IMG/VR virus record: IMGVR_UViG_3300027969_000072
Location: 1-64,000 of that record
Length of the DNA stretch: 64,000 bases
Source: a virus
Strand: one strand, 5' to 3'
This document shows, piece after piece, positions 49,904 through 57,993 of this stretch. The notes under the pieces are model-generated. The model had not been told where the DNA came from. It did no database searches and worked only from the letters and a program-made list of their open reading frames with translations. A program made the translations under genes and the position numbers. Position 1 is the first letter of the stretch. The number at the start of each line of letters is the position of its first letter.

Positions 49904-51155
49904 AAACTGATTTTCTAATTTTTACTAATAAACTATTTATAAAATTTTCATCTACCTTTTCTGGTAAATTTGATTCTTTAAACAAAGTATCCACTTCTTT
50001 AATCTCACTTTCAACATGATCAATCAAAGTTTGTAAATCTATTTCACCTCTTCTAATTGAAAGAAGTTCTTGTGCATTATCTCTTTTAACAAGTATACCT
50101 TTACCTTCTGCAATCTCTCGTGCCATATCCATCAATCTACGACAGTGCATCATATTCTTACCATCAATTTGTTGACCGTGAGACTTAACATCTACCCATC
50201 TTTGAAGATTTCTTTTTGATAACCATTCTTCATACTCTCTAAAGTCTTTACAGTGTTCAGAATATCCATCTTTATTATAAGTAATAGTACAAAATGGTTC
50301 TTGTCCCTTTGGAATTGATGATAATCTCAATTGATTTGAGACACCTAAGTTCTTTTCTGCCTCTTTTTGAAAAACTAACTCAAGTCTATCAATTTGATCA
50401 TCAGTCATATTAGTAAGTTTACTTCTATCAATAGTTGCACCTGCTTTAACCAATCCCTTATAACCTAGACCCAATGCAAGACCAGAGTCTTTACGTTGTT
50501 GAATCATAGTATCACTTAACTCTCTAGATTCTTTTCCAGAAAACATCATATCAGATTCAGTATCATAGAATAAGGTATATACGTCTTTTGCATATGGAAC
50601 ATTTACTGCACCAATAAATCTTTCATCATATTTCCCATCATTCCATTTTTTCCATGGAATAGCTTTTGTTCCTTGTATAACATAACAAAAATCAAGTAAG
50701 TCTTTACGAGTTACTTTATCTTTTTCCCAGTTTTGTTTTTTATTTTGACCTTTTGCTTTACCAATTTGAGCTCTCGCATAACCACCAAAAGAGTTGGCAC
50801 AGATTTTAGTAATAAACTGATCTCTATTCTCTAATATTAAATCAAAAATAGGATCTTTATAGATAATACAGTCTTCTGGTGTATTAAGTAATTCTAAAAC
50901 TGTTGGGTTATTACTAGCTAATAGTTCTAAAAATCTACGTAACTCATAGATTACAGTATCATTAGTATCATCATTTACTTGTTGCTTGTATTTACTACCA
51001 AGAATATCATCCAATGACTGGATAAATACACCTGCGTAGTCAGTATCGGAAGTTTCTATATTAGTTCCGTATGCATGTGACCCCCTAACAACCAAGAAGA
51101 TTGGTTTAGATCCAGGAGATCTTTCATTTATAAGTTGGCTTAGTTGTTCTTTCAT
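49890..51155 (-). CDS. RlaP-like nucleotidyltransferase (RNA-repair family)
   Basis: The polymerase-beta-type core is clear: LVVRGSHAYGTNIETSDTDY, with G25-S26 and the metal-binding D37 and D39. The 421-residue length and downstream segments (SFGGYARAQIGKAKG, YKGLVKAGATIDRS, MMHCRRLMDMAREIAEGKG) fit the RlaP family (PF10127/COG3541), found beside RNA-repair ligases and HAD proteins. It may add nucleotides to cleaved RNA, for example host tRNA cut by defence nucleases. A TATATTTG box precedes it. Operon partners are a membrane protein and a small unknown. Confidence 0.8.
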   Translation of the reverse strand: MKEQLSQLINERSPGSKPIFLVVRGSHAYGTNIETSDTDYAGVFIQSLDDILGSKYKQQVNDDTNDTVIYELRRFLELLASNNPTVLELLNTPEDCIIYKDPIFDLILENRDQFITKICANSFGGYARAQIGKAKGQNKKQNWEKDKVTRKDLLDFCYVIQGTKAIPWKKWNDGKYDERFIGAVNVPYAKDVYTLFYDTESDMMFSGKESRELSDTMIQQRKDSGLALGLGYKGLVKAGATIDRSKLTNMTDDQIDRLELVFQKEAEKNLGVSNQLRLSSIPKGQEPFCTITYNKDGYSEHCKDFREYEEWLSKRNLQRWVDVKSHGQQIDGKNMMHCRRLMDMAREIAEGKGILVKRDNAQELLSIRRGEIDLQTLIDHVESEIKEVDTLFKESNLPEKVDENFINSLLVKIRKSVYGIQ

Positions 51156-51172
51156 CTTTATTATAATTTTTA

Positions 51173-51180
51173 CAAATATA
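51173..51180 (-). promoter_or_regulatory. TATATTTG, Bacteroidota-type -7 box
   Basis: TAnnTTTG match 17 bases before the RlaP-like ATG. No clear -33 TTTG at ideal spacing. Confidence 0.4.
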
Positions 51181-51202
51181 GTGAAAAAAATTTAATGTTC
51201 AA

Positions 51203-52546
51203 CTATCTAAACTTCTTTTTTAATTCACTTAAATCTAGTAGATACATATCCTTTGGATCAGTACCCTCTAATATTTTAATTTCTTCCTTTTTAGCAGTGA
51301 AGTCCTGTTTCATCTTTTCAAATAACTCTTTTGTCAAAGAGTAGATTGGCATTCTTAATAAATAATCATAAGAGTCATCTATTTGCTCTAAACCTAATGT
51401 TTCTATACTTGTTATAATCTCAGTTTTAGAAACATTATTTATTTTTAATTTCTCATCTAAAATATATTTTATAAATCTACCTCTATTACTTAATATCTTT
51501 AATTCTCTATTAAGTTTATCTAATGTATGTTTTTTTCTTATATCATAATAAGTTAGTCTAAATTTAGTGAAGTATTCTATTATCTCCTCCGATGTTTCAA
51601 ATATTTTTAATTTACCAAACTCATCAAGTGTTGTAAATATCTCTGTTGATGATTCTTCTAACTTTAATAACTTAATCATTGCAGTATCATCAATACCCTC
51701 TAAAACGGCTCTTTGAAATTTAATGGTATAATCTATATTATCTTTACAATTATCATCATATGATACAATGTCTTTATTATCAACTAGCTTATCTAGTATC
51801 TCTTCATACTTTTCATAAGTCATAGAAGGTGGTAATTCTGTTATTCTAACAGTTGAAGTATTCACTCTTTGGAATAAACCTCTTATTATCCATCTTTTAG
51901 GATTTTCTTTATCTTGTATGAATTCACCAGTAAACTCATTTAAAGAAGGTTTAATACTCGTTATTTTTTTACCCTCAATAACTCTTACACAAGTATCAAT
52001 AATACTTTTAATGTCTCTATTTAACACATTAGAGGCAAATCCTACTGCAATACCAGAAGAGCCATTCAATAATACTGTTGGTATAATTGGTAGAAAGTAT
52101 CTAGGTTCAATTGTTTCACCTTCTTCTTCTTTATATTCAAGTAAATCAAAATCTTTATAAATCAATCTAAAATTATCACTTAATTTTGTTCCGATATATC
52201 TTGCCGCACCCGGTTGTGGAGAACGTAATGAACCAAATTGTCCATCTTCTTCTAATAATGCAGCATTATTTTTAAATTTCTGTGCCATTGTAACAATAGC
52301 ATTTTCTAATGAGGTATTACCATGATGATAGAAAGCATCTGATGCTACTTTACCAGCCAATTGAAATACCTTTAGATTCTTCTCATTACCTGTTCTCCAT
52401 ATTTGATTGGAGATGTGAATGATCTTTCTCTGTGTTGGTTTAAAACCATCAACAACTGATGGTATTGCCCTACCTTCAATAGAATACATTGCGAACTCTT
52501 TATACTCAAGTGAAAGAAAGTCTGAAATTGTTTTTTCTGTTATCAT
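51203..52546 (-). CDS. DNA topoisomerase II medium subunit, gp52-like
   Basis: The GyrA/ParC-type cleavage domain is evident: RAIPSVVDGFKPTQRKI, VASDAFYHHGNTSLENAIV, and the active-site loop RSPQPGAARYIGTKL, with R116-Y117 as the catalytic pair. FLPIIPTVLLNGSSGIAVGF follows. Length 447 fits T4 gp52 (442), which lacks the C-terminal wrapping domain of GyrA. The protein cuts and rejoins DNA in a complex with ATPase subunits not found here. It relieves supercoiling during phage replication. Confidence 0.92.
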   Translation of the reverse strand: MITEKTISDFLSLEYKEFAMYSIEGRAIPSVVDGFKPTQRKIIHISNQIWRTGNEKNLKVFQLAGKVASDAFYHHGNTSLENAIVTMAQKFKNNAALLEEDGQFGSLRSPQPGAARYIGTKLSDNFRLIYKDFDLLEYKEEEGETIEPRYFLPIIPTVLLNGSSGIAVGFASNVLNRDIKSIIDTCVRVIEGKKITSIKPSLNEFTGEFIQDKENPKRWIIRGLFQRVNTSTVRITELPPSMTYEKYEEILDKLVDNKDIVSYDDNCKDNIDYTIKFQRAVLEGIDDTAMIKLLKLEESSTEIFTTLDEFGKLKIFETSEEIIEYFTKFRLTYYDIRKKHTLDKLNRELKILSNRGRFIKYILDEKLKINNVSKTEIITSIETLGLEQIDDSYDYLLRMPIYSLTKELFEKMKQDFTAKKEEIKILEGTDPKDMYLLDLSELKKKFR

Positions 52547-52610
52547 AATTTTATATATAGTAAAAAATAATCTTTGTTTTTATCTAGATTGAAAACAATA
52601 ATAATTTAAT

Positions 52611-53285
52611 ATGAAAAAAGTAAAGAAATATAGTGATTTTTTAATACTAGAAAGATACGATAAGAATATAAAAGCACAACTTATTAAAATGGGTGTGACT
52701 GATAAAGAAGAATTGAAAAAACAAATCTCTTTATCTAAACAAGGACACTTAGCTACTTACTTACATTCTAAAGGTGAGAATTTTACATTTGGTATTCTTA
52801 GAGCAATATTTAAAGACGCAGTTGATGCAAAAAAGAAAACAACACTAAAGAAGAATATATTTAGTATTCTACCAATTGCAATTCCTTTATCATTAGCACC
52901 TTTCTTTCCAGTACTTGCGGTAGTAGGTACAATATTTGGTTCCTCTCGTTTAGTACACAGAGTATTTGATACATTATTTGAATATTTAGAACCACAATCT
53001 AAATATACCGATTTCTTAAAGAAAACTATTGATACTTATATGATGTTACCAGAAGGAGAAGTTCCGTTAAAAGATAGATTTTCAAGAGCATTTGTTGTAT
53101 CTGATAGATTGATCGAAGCACTTAAACCTGAAGTAGTAAATAGTTTCACATCATTTATTAGTGATAAAATGGAAAAGGAAGATGATGGTAAATTAGTACC
53201 AGATCATTATATAGAAAATGAGTTAAAAACTTATATTAATGATAATTTTGATGTAAATCCTGCAATACCTTTAAAGAAGAGTTAG
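52611..53285 (+). CDS. Tagged protein with a central membrane segment
   Basis: Begins MKKVKKYSDFLILERYDK, with the tag core and an I-L-E site at residues 12-14. The 224-residue protein has a basic helical N-terminal part (GHLATYLHSKGENFTFG), a hydrophobic stretch SILPIAIPLSLAPFFPVLAV, and a helical C-terminal half. Its composition is unlike a scaffold and suits a protein that inserts in a membrane. Convergent with the next gene by four bases. Confidence 0.55.
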   Translation: MKKVKKYSDFLILERYDKNIKAQLIKMGVTDKEELKKQISLSKQGHLATYLHSKGENFTFGILRAIFKDAVDAKKKTTLKKNIFSILPIAIPLSLAPFFPVLAVVGTIFGSSRLVHRVFDTLFEYLEPQSKYTDFLKKTIDTYMMLPEGEVPLKDRFSRAFVVSDRLIEALKPEVVNSFTSFISDKMEKEDDGKLVPDHYIENELKTYINDNFDVNPAIPLKKS

Positions 53286-53791
53286 TCAATATAAACATTA
53301 AAGTCTTTCCCATTAGAGAAAACAAAATCACCAGGTATTTCAACACCATCATAGAATACTTCAGAAACCATTTTAAAACTTTCCAATCTTTTAATTTTCA
53401 AAGTAAGTAACTCTGGATTAAATTCTTCAATTTCAAAATCTCCTTCAAAAAAAGTACCTTTTTCAGTAGATACACAGGTAATAGCACATTCCTCATCAGT
53501 AGAATAAATAGGTTTTGTTATTACTTCATTATAAATCAATTCATCACAAGGTCTTTCATATATAGTTGTACCTTCTTCATCAATAATTTGAATTGAAGAC
53601 TCTTCTAAATAAGCAGCAGAGCAGTGAAAGTTATCGTCGATTTCATACCAACTAAAGTCTTCATCAATATATTGACTAAAGTATTCCTCTAATGAATCAC
53701 TACTTTCATATATTTTCTCAACTTTCTCATTTGTCAAAGTTCCCTGAGTAACTTCTGCACCGTATCCGGAAATGTAAATTTTTAATTTCAT
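53282..53791 (-). CDS. Hypothetical acidic protein (169 aa)
   Basis: Starts MKLKIYISGYGAEVTQGTL. It is rich in Glu and beta strands (ITCVSTEKGTFFEGDFEIEE, EVFYDGVEIPGDFVF), with no helix-rich core. No family recognised. The strong negative charge could suit a DNA-mimic type of protein, but that is conjecture. Its 3' end overlaps the convergent tagged gene. Confidence 0.5.
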   Translation of the reverse strand: MKLKIYISGYGAEVTQGTLTNEKVEKIYESSDSLEEYFSQYIDEDFSWYEIDDNFHCSAAYLEESSIQIIDEEGTTIYERPCDELIYNEVITKPIYSTDEECAITCVSTEKGTFFEGDFEIEEFNPELLTLKIKRLESFKMVSEVFYDGVEIPGDFVFSNGKDFNVYID

Positions 53792-53842
53792 AATAATTAT
53801 ATTAAATTATTCTTAGGAGTTGAAATATAAAATATATACAAT

Positions 53843-54007
53843 ATGGAACTATTAAAAAAACTAGGAATTGAAAAAGTTAAAGTTGTTGATAATAACTTCG
53901 ATGAGATTTATGATAAGTATGAACAAAAAGCCAAAGAACTAGGATTTTATGGTGAACTTAAATTTATTAAAGAACATAGTAAAGTGATTATTTATGTGGT
54001 AAATTGA
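53843..54007 (+). CDS. Small protein of unknown function (54 aa)
   Basis: Fifty-four codons starting MELLKKLGIEKVKVVDNNFD and ending VIIYVVN. Helix-strand pattern with many Lys and Glu. An AAATATATACAATATGG start context fits other genes. Its last 16 bases overlap a convergent small membrane gene. Confidence 0.5.
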   Translation: MELLKKLGIEKVKVVDNNFDEIYDKYEQKAKELGFYGELKFIKEHSKVIIYVVN

Positions 54008-54153
54008 TCTTTATCTATAAGAAGATATATTCCCAATAGGAATATAATAAAGGAATTAAATATAGGAAGTCTAACTTCTATAAAATAGTTATTATCAACC
54101 AATATTCCAATCAATAATGAAATCACAATTAAAACTATACCTATAATCTTCAT
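53992..54153 (-). CDS. Small membrane protein with two helices (53 aa)
   Basis: Fifty-three codons starting MKIIGIVLIVISLLIGILVD, a full membrane helix. A short polar turn (NNYFIEVRLP) and a second helix (FNSFIIFLLGIYLLI) with a charged end follow. A two-helix mini-protein with this hairpin topology could be a holin or an exclusion protein. Nothing more specific can be said. Confidence 0.5.
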   Translation of the reverse strand: MKIIGIVLIVISLLIGILVDNNYFIEVRLPIFNSFIIFLLGIYLLIDKDQFTT

Positions 54154-54170
54154 ATTTGTATATATTAAGT

Positions 54171-54182
54171 TTTAATATATAA
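54171..54182 (+). promoter_or_regulatory. TTTAATATATAA motif, putative phage promoter
   Basis: Exact copy of the recurring motif, 23 bases before the secreted nuclease gene. Confidence 0.4.
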
Positions 54183-54205
54183 TAAGTTAAAAAAATAAAA
54201 AACAA

Positions 54206-54790
54206 ATGAAAAGATTACTATCGATTTTCTTATTTATAACAACATTCACTAGTTATTCTCAAGTTGTTAGAGACAGTGTATTAGTTAAAACTGACATTTT
54301 TGAAGTATCATATTCAGAAAAATTTGAACAACCATTAAGAGTTAAGTACCGTGTACTTTGTCAAGATGGTAAAGCATCAAGACAAGGTATGGACTTCTAT
54401 ACTGAAAAACTTTATAAGACATCTGATGCAAAGGATTATGAATCCAACGTATATGACAAAGGACATTGTGCACCGGCTGCAGATTTTAATTGTGATAAAG
54501 TAATGTTATTTAAAACATTCACTTATTTAAACTGTACATTACAAGATCAATACTTAAATAGAGGAACTTGGAGACTTTTAGAAGTATATGAAAGAGAACT
54601 AGCTAAAAAATATACAGTTGATGTTGAGATAAAACTTATATTTTCCAATAAATCAATTAAGCTACCAACTGGTGCAACAGTACCAGATGCTTTTCTTAAA
54701 ACTATAAAATATAATGGTATAACAGAAAAGTATTACTTTGTAAATGAGAGACCAAAATTTAGTAATTTTAAACTTTACTTAATAAAATAA
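54206..54790 (+). CDS. Secreted DNA/RNA non-specific endonuclease (NucA/EndoG family)
   Basis: A signal peptide, MKRLLSIFLFITTFTSYSQ, is followed by a beta-beta-alpha metal nuclease. YDKGHCAPAADF holds the catalytic His87 (usually D-R-G-H). FTYLNCTLQDQYLNRGTW gives the metal-binding Asn109 and the Q/LN-x-G-x-W motif. LPTGATVPDAFLK is the family's later loop. The enzyme should act in the periplasm or outside, degrading DNA for nucleotides, clearing lysate DNA or cutting the DNA of competing phages. It is transcribed alone and ends at a terminator. Confidence 0.82.
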   Translation: MKRLLSIFLFITTFTSYSQVVRDSVLVKTDIFEVSYSEKFEQPLRVKYRVLCQDGKASRQGMDFYTEKLYKTSDAKDYESNVYDKGHCAPAADFNCDKVMLFKTFTYLNCTLQDQYLNRGTWRLLEVYERELAKKYTVDVEIKLIFSNKSIKLPTGATVPDAFLKTIKYNGITEKYYFVNERPKFSNFKLYLIK

Positions 54791-54819
54791 AAAAGAGACT
54801 CATTTGAGTCTCTTTTTTT
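54791..54819. terminator. Bidirectional terminator
   Basis: Stem AAAGAGACTCA/TGAGTCTCTTT with two-base loop, A-run left and T-run right. Confidence 0.85.
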
Positions 54820-56050
54820 AGTTAAATTCGATTTCTAAAATTTTAATAACTTCTCTTATTGTTTCTTCTTCAAGATCTGTTTGTTTTACAATATAATTAA
54901 AGTCTGCTTTCAATACACTCTTAGCAGTGTCAAATCCAACTTTCCTAAACTCATCAATAATCCAACCATCAATTTCATCAGAGAAATCTTCTAATAAAAC
55001 GTCCTCATTGTGTTCAACATCAGAAAATACATTTATTTTATATCCACTTATTTTACTTGCTAGTTTAATGTTCATACCACCTTTACCAATTGCCAATGAA
55101 ATATTTTCAGAAGGTATAATCACATTAGCTGCTTTCTTCTCTTCATTTAACTCAACAGTTGCTTTACTTTGACCAAGTGCTCTCATAACAAATAATGATT
55201 TATTTGTAGTGTAACTGATAACATCAATGTTTTCATTATTAAGTTCTCTTACAATACTATGTATTCTACTACCTTTAACCCCAACACAAGTTCCAACTGG
55301 ATCAATTCTATCATCATAAGACTCAACAGCAACTTTTGCTTTAGAACCAGGTTCTCTAACAACTGCTTTAACTGTAATTAAACCATCAAATACTTCAGGT
55401 ATTTCAAGTTCAAATAACTTTTCTAAGAATTTGTTAGAAGTTCTTGATAAAGTCATAAAAAGTTTACCATTATCAATAGAAACACTTTGTAAAATCGCTC
55501 TAATTGAGTCACCTTTTCTATAAAAGTCACCAGGTACTTGCTCAGTTTTAGGTAAAACAAACTCATTACCTTCATCATCAATAACAATAGCTTCTTTTCT
55601 TAAAATTTGATATACTTCACAAGTGAAAATTTCACCTTCTCTATCTTTATATTTTTTATACAAAGATTCCTTACCTAAATCAATGATTTTAGATTTAAGT
55701 ATTTGACGAATTGATGAAATTGCACGTCTTCCAAAATCAGCGATTTTAACTTCATCAGAGTAATCCTCACCTATCTCAAAACCAGATTCGATTTTATTTA
55801 CATCAGTAAATTTAATGTGAATATTCTCATCATAATCATCATCATTATCATCAATAACCATTCTATTTCTCCATATTTCTAAATCTCCCTTATTTGGATT
55901 TACAATAATATCAAAGTTATCAGTAGATCCATATTTTTTTAAGATTATAGTTTGAAAAACTTCTTGCATTATTTTAATCATTGACTCTTTATCAATGTTT
56001 TTAACATCTTTTAACTCGGTAAAAGACTCTACTAGATTTATATTATCCAT
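54818..56050 (-). CDS. nusA: NusA transcription elongation factor homologue
   Basis: The N-terminal domain (NLVESFTELKDVKNIDKESM, KKYGSTDNFDIIVNPNKGDL) reads like Bacteroidota NusA. The S1 domain lies at about residues 135-200 (REGEIFTCEVYQI), followed by KH1 (RIDPVGTCVGVKGSRIHSIV) and KH2 (ISLAIGKGGMNIKLASKISG). Length 410 equals the short NusA of that phylum. NusA binds RNA polymerase and nascent RNA to alter pausing, termination and antitermination. A phage copy could steer host polymerase through phage terminators or replace the host protein. It stands as a single gene. Confidence 0.93.
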   Translation of the reverse strand: MDNINLVESFTELKDVKNIDKESMIKIMQEVFQTIILKKYGSTDNFDIIVNPNKGDLEIWRNRMVIDDNDDDYDENIHIKFTDVNKIESGFEIGEDYSDEVKIADFGRRAISSIRQILKSKIIDLGKESLYKKYKDREGEIFTCEVYQILRKEAIVIDDEGNEFVLPKTEQVPGDFYRKGDSIRAILQSVSIDNGKLFMTLSRTSNKFLEKLFELEIPEVFDGLITVKAVVREPGSKAKVAVESYDDRIDPVGTCVGVKGSRIHSIVRELNNENIDVISYTTNKSLFVMRALGQSKATVELNEEKKAANVIIPSENISLAIGKGGMNIKLASKISGYKINVFSDVEHNEDVLLEDFSDEIDGWIIDEFRKVGFDTAKSVLKADFNYIVKQTDLEEETIREVIKILEIEFN

Positions 56051-56103
56051 AGTATTTATATTATATTTTTATTTGTATTAAAATTATACAATTATGTTTA
56101 AAA

Positions 56104-56130
56104 TAAAAAAGATGTAATTAAACATCTTCT
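56104..56130 (-). terminator. Intrinsic terminator of the lipoprotein operon
   Basis: Stem AAGATGT/ACATCTT around AATTAA, followed by a U-run on the minus strand. It overlaps the stop region of the gene ending at 56118. Confidence 0.6.
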
Positions 56131-57044
56131 TCTTTTTTTTCTTTTTTCCTCTTCCACAATAGCCAAAACCATTGAAAAAGCGGGATAAAAATTACACCCA
56201 TAAACCACTCCCAGTTTTTGAGTATAAAGTCTTTTATACTGGAACCCAGATTAGACTTGACTTTTATCTTTCTCTCAAAGACGGTAATATCTTTATAATA
56301 ATCATTACCATCCTCTTTTATTCTAATTTTTACATTAAGTTTTAAATTATTTTCACCACCTTGTAAAGGAATTACATTCCAACTCCATTCAGTATATCCC
56401 TCATCATCTATATTTTGAATTTCTGTTGATAATGTAGTTATCTCAAAATCCCTTTTACTTGATAATAAACTTGCTGACATTATTGGAGAAACTGTTATGG
56501 ATTCAACTCTAACATCTTCTAAATTATCTGATATAGGAATTTCTCTATCACCAACTAATAAAACTGTTCTATCATCCTTCTTACTTATTCTTACTTTTAC
56601 TAAATAATCATCACCAACTTCCATTTCACTAGGAACTGAGTAAGCAATTAAACCCTTAGGTCTAATTTCCTTTGTTTGAATTATCAGTGTCTCATTTTTT
56701 TTAACATTTTTACTCTTTACATCTTTATTATCAACAGTGGCTGGTTCCGTCTCTTTTGCAGATTTAGCAATTATAATACTATCTTTTGTTCCTGAATATT
56801 TTTCATTTTCTTCACTACCAGGACAACCCATATTATCTCTACTACCTTTTATATCAGGACATTTATCATCTTTGTCAGGAACACCATCTTTATCATAATC
56901 AGGAAACCTCTCTATCTTATCCACAAGAGGTGGTGGAGGTAGTGGAGTACTATCAGTTCTTGTATCCATTGTAGTTTTACAAGAAAATAATATAAATAAA
57001 AAAAGAAAGAATATATATCTCATAACATATATATTCTTTCTCAA
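56118..57044 (-). CDS. Lipoprotein with thrombospondin-3-type calcium repeat and C-terminal membrane anchor
   Basis: The N-terminus ends in a lipobox, FILFSC, so the Cys should be lipidated. PDYDKDGVPDKDDKCPD is a TSP3/OmpA-linker calcium repeat. The middle is a beta-rich domain (SVPSEMEVGDDYLVKVRISK), and the C-terminus has a membrane helix (WFMGVIFIPLFQWFWLLWKR) with a Lys/Glu tail. Lipid anchor at one end and membrane helix at the other is the topology of a unimolecular spanin, which fuses inner and outer membranes at lysis. The longer start (57044) is listed; ATG 57023 (MRYIFFLFLF) is an alternative inside a hairpin loop. Confidence 0.65.
   Translation of the reverse strand: MRKNIYVMRYIFFLFLFILFSCKTTMDTRTDSTPLPPPPLVDKIERFPDYDKDGVPDKDDKCPDIKGSRDNMGCPGSEENEKYSGTKDSIIIAKSAKETEPATVDNKDVKSKNVKKNETLIIQTKEIRPKGLIAYSVPSEMEVGDDYLVKVRISKKDDRTVLLVGDREIPISDNLEDVRVESITVSPIMSASLLSSKRDFEITTLSTEIQNIDDEGYTEWSWNVIPLQGGENNLKLNVKIRIKEDGNDYYKDITVFERKIKVKSNLGSSIKDFILKNWEWFMGVIFIPLFQWFWLLWKRKKEKKEEDV
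57004..57041 (-). terminator. Fifteen-base-pair hairpin with a U-run, overlapping the lipoprotein start
   Basis: GAAAGAATATATAT and ATATATATTCTTTC are perfect reverse complements (plus an outer A-T pair) around an eight-base loop. On the minus strand the hairpin is followed by TTTTTTTATT, as in an intrinsic terminator for the gene ending at 57051. The loop contains ATG 57023 of the lipoprotein frame. Confidence 0.6.
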
Positions 57045-57050
57045 ATCTTC

Positions 57051-57476
57051 TTATTTCAAAACTTCATTGATTTTATAATCTCTAAAACTTTGAACATCAA
57101 TGTCTGTAGGTTTTACTTCATAAAAACTTATACTAACCATCTCCATATATTTCTCAATCTCTTCATCATTTGCCAGTGGATGTAAAGTATTTTCAACATC
57201 ATTCCAAGAATCTTTTTTAACTATCTTACCATACTTTTCAACCAAAGATTGATTGAATTTTTCATATTCTTCAATATCAACATTTAATATGTCCTCTAAT
57301 TCATATGAATAATAACTAAGTGAAGTTGTTTTAAATTCCTGTTTATTTAATTCATTTACTTTTTTATCCGCATCTTCTTTTGAGAAACAAATAAGTTCAG
57401 GATTTCCACCCTCTGATTCTGAATAGATATTATCATCATACTCATATCCTTTTTTTACAATTACGTGTGCTTTCAT
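57051..57476 (-). CDS. Hypothetical protein (141 aa)
   Basis: Starts MKAHVIVKKGYEYDDNIYSE. The first 50 residues have strand-turn-helix character (ELICFSKEDADKKVNELNKQ), as in small phage proteins that start with a VIVKKG-type strand and a DA-x-x-K helix. The rest is helical and acidic. No family recognised. It sits between two unknown/lipoprotein genes, two bases after the upstream stop, and before the hairpin at 57004. Confidence 0.5.
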   Translation of the reverse strand: MKAHVIVKKGYEYDDNIYSESEGGNPELICFSKEDADKKVNELNKQEFKTTSLSYYSYELEDILNVDIEEYEKFNQSLVEKYGKIVKKDSWNDVENTLHPLANDEEIEKYMEMVSISFYEVKPTDIDVQSFRDYKINEVLK

Positions 57477-57478
57477 TT

Positions 57479-57991
57479 TTATTTTAATAAATCGTTAATT
57501 TTTTTATCTCTAATGTATTGTGTTCTTAAACCTGCCAATGACATATTCCAATTATTTTTAATATCGCTAATATATGAGTTATTTAAAAAGTCTTCTTCAA
57601 ATTTATCTATATTTAATGAAAATCCACTTCTTTCCCTTTCCAATTTATAAATATAATCAAATTTATAATCTGGATAATCATATGATAAATCATCAGTAAC
57701 TAAAATAACTGGTAAGTCTGTTACTTCTCTTATAGAGTCAAGTAAAAAGTTAAATTTTCTATTTGACTCAATAATGATAATATTTACTCTAAATAAGTTC
57801 TGTGACAAGACATCAGGTATTGAGTCATATGTAGTATAAGTACAAGAAGCACATTTAAGTTGTAATGTGTCATTCTTATGAGTTAGAAATAAACAATTAT
57901 GACCCATAAGATCATAATCGTCTATTAGTTTACTAACAACATAGTTAGCCTTATCATTTAAGAAAAGATTTGTTTTACCAATGTCTAACAT
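57479..57991 (-). CDS. Hypothetical alpha/beta protein (170 aa)
   Basis: Starts MLDIGKTNLFLNDKANYVVS. Parallel-strand pattern NCLFLTHKNDTLQ, FRVNIIIIESNRKF and LPVILVTDDLSYDYPD suggests a Rossmann-like or RecA-like fold without a P-loop. The C-terminal helices are basic. No family recognised. It starts two bases after the site-2 protease gene and is surely co-transcribed with it. Confidence 0.5.
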   Translation of the reverse strand: MLDIGKTNLFLNDKANYVVSKLIDDYDLMGHNCLFLTHKNDTLQLKCASCTYTTYDSIPDVLSQNLFRVNIIIIESNRKFNFLLDSIREVTDLPVILVTDDLSYDYPDYKFDYIYKLERERSGFSLNIDKFEEDFLNNSYISDIKNNWNMSLAGLRTQYIRDKKINDLLK

Positions 57992-57993
57992 TT

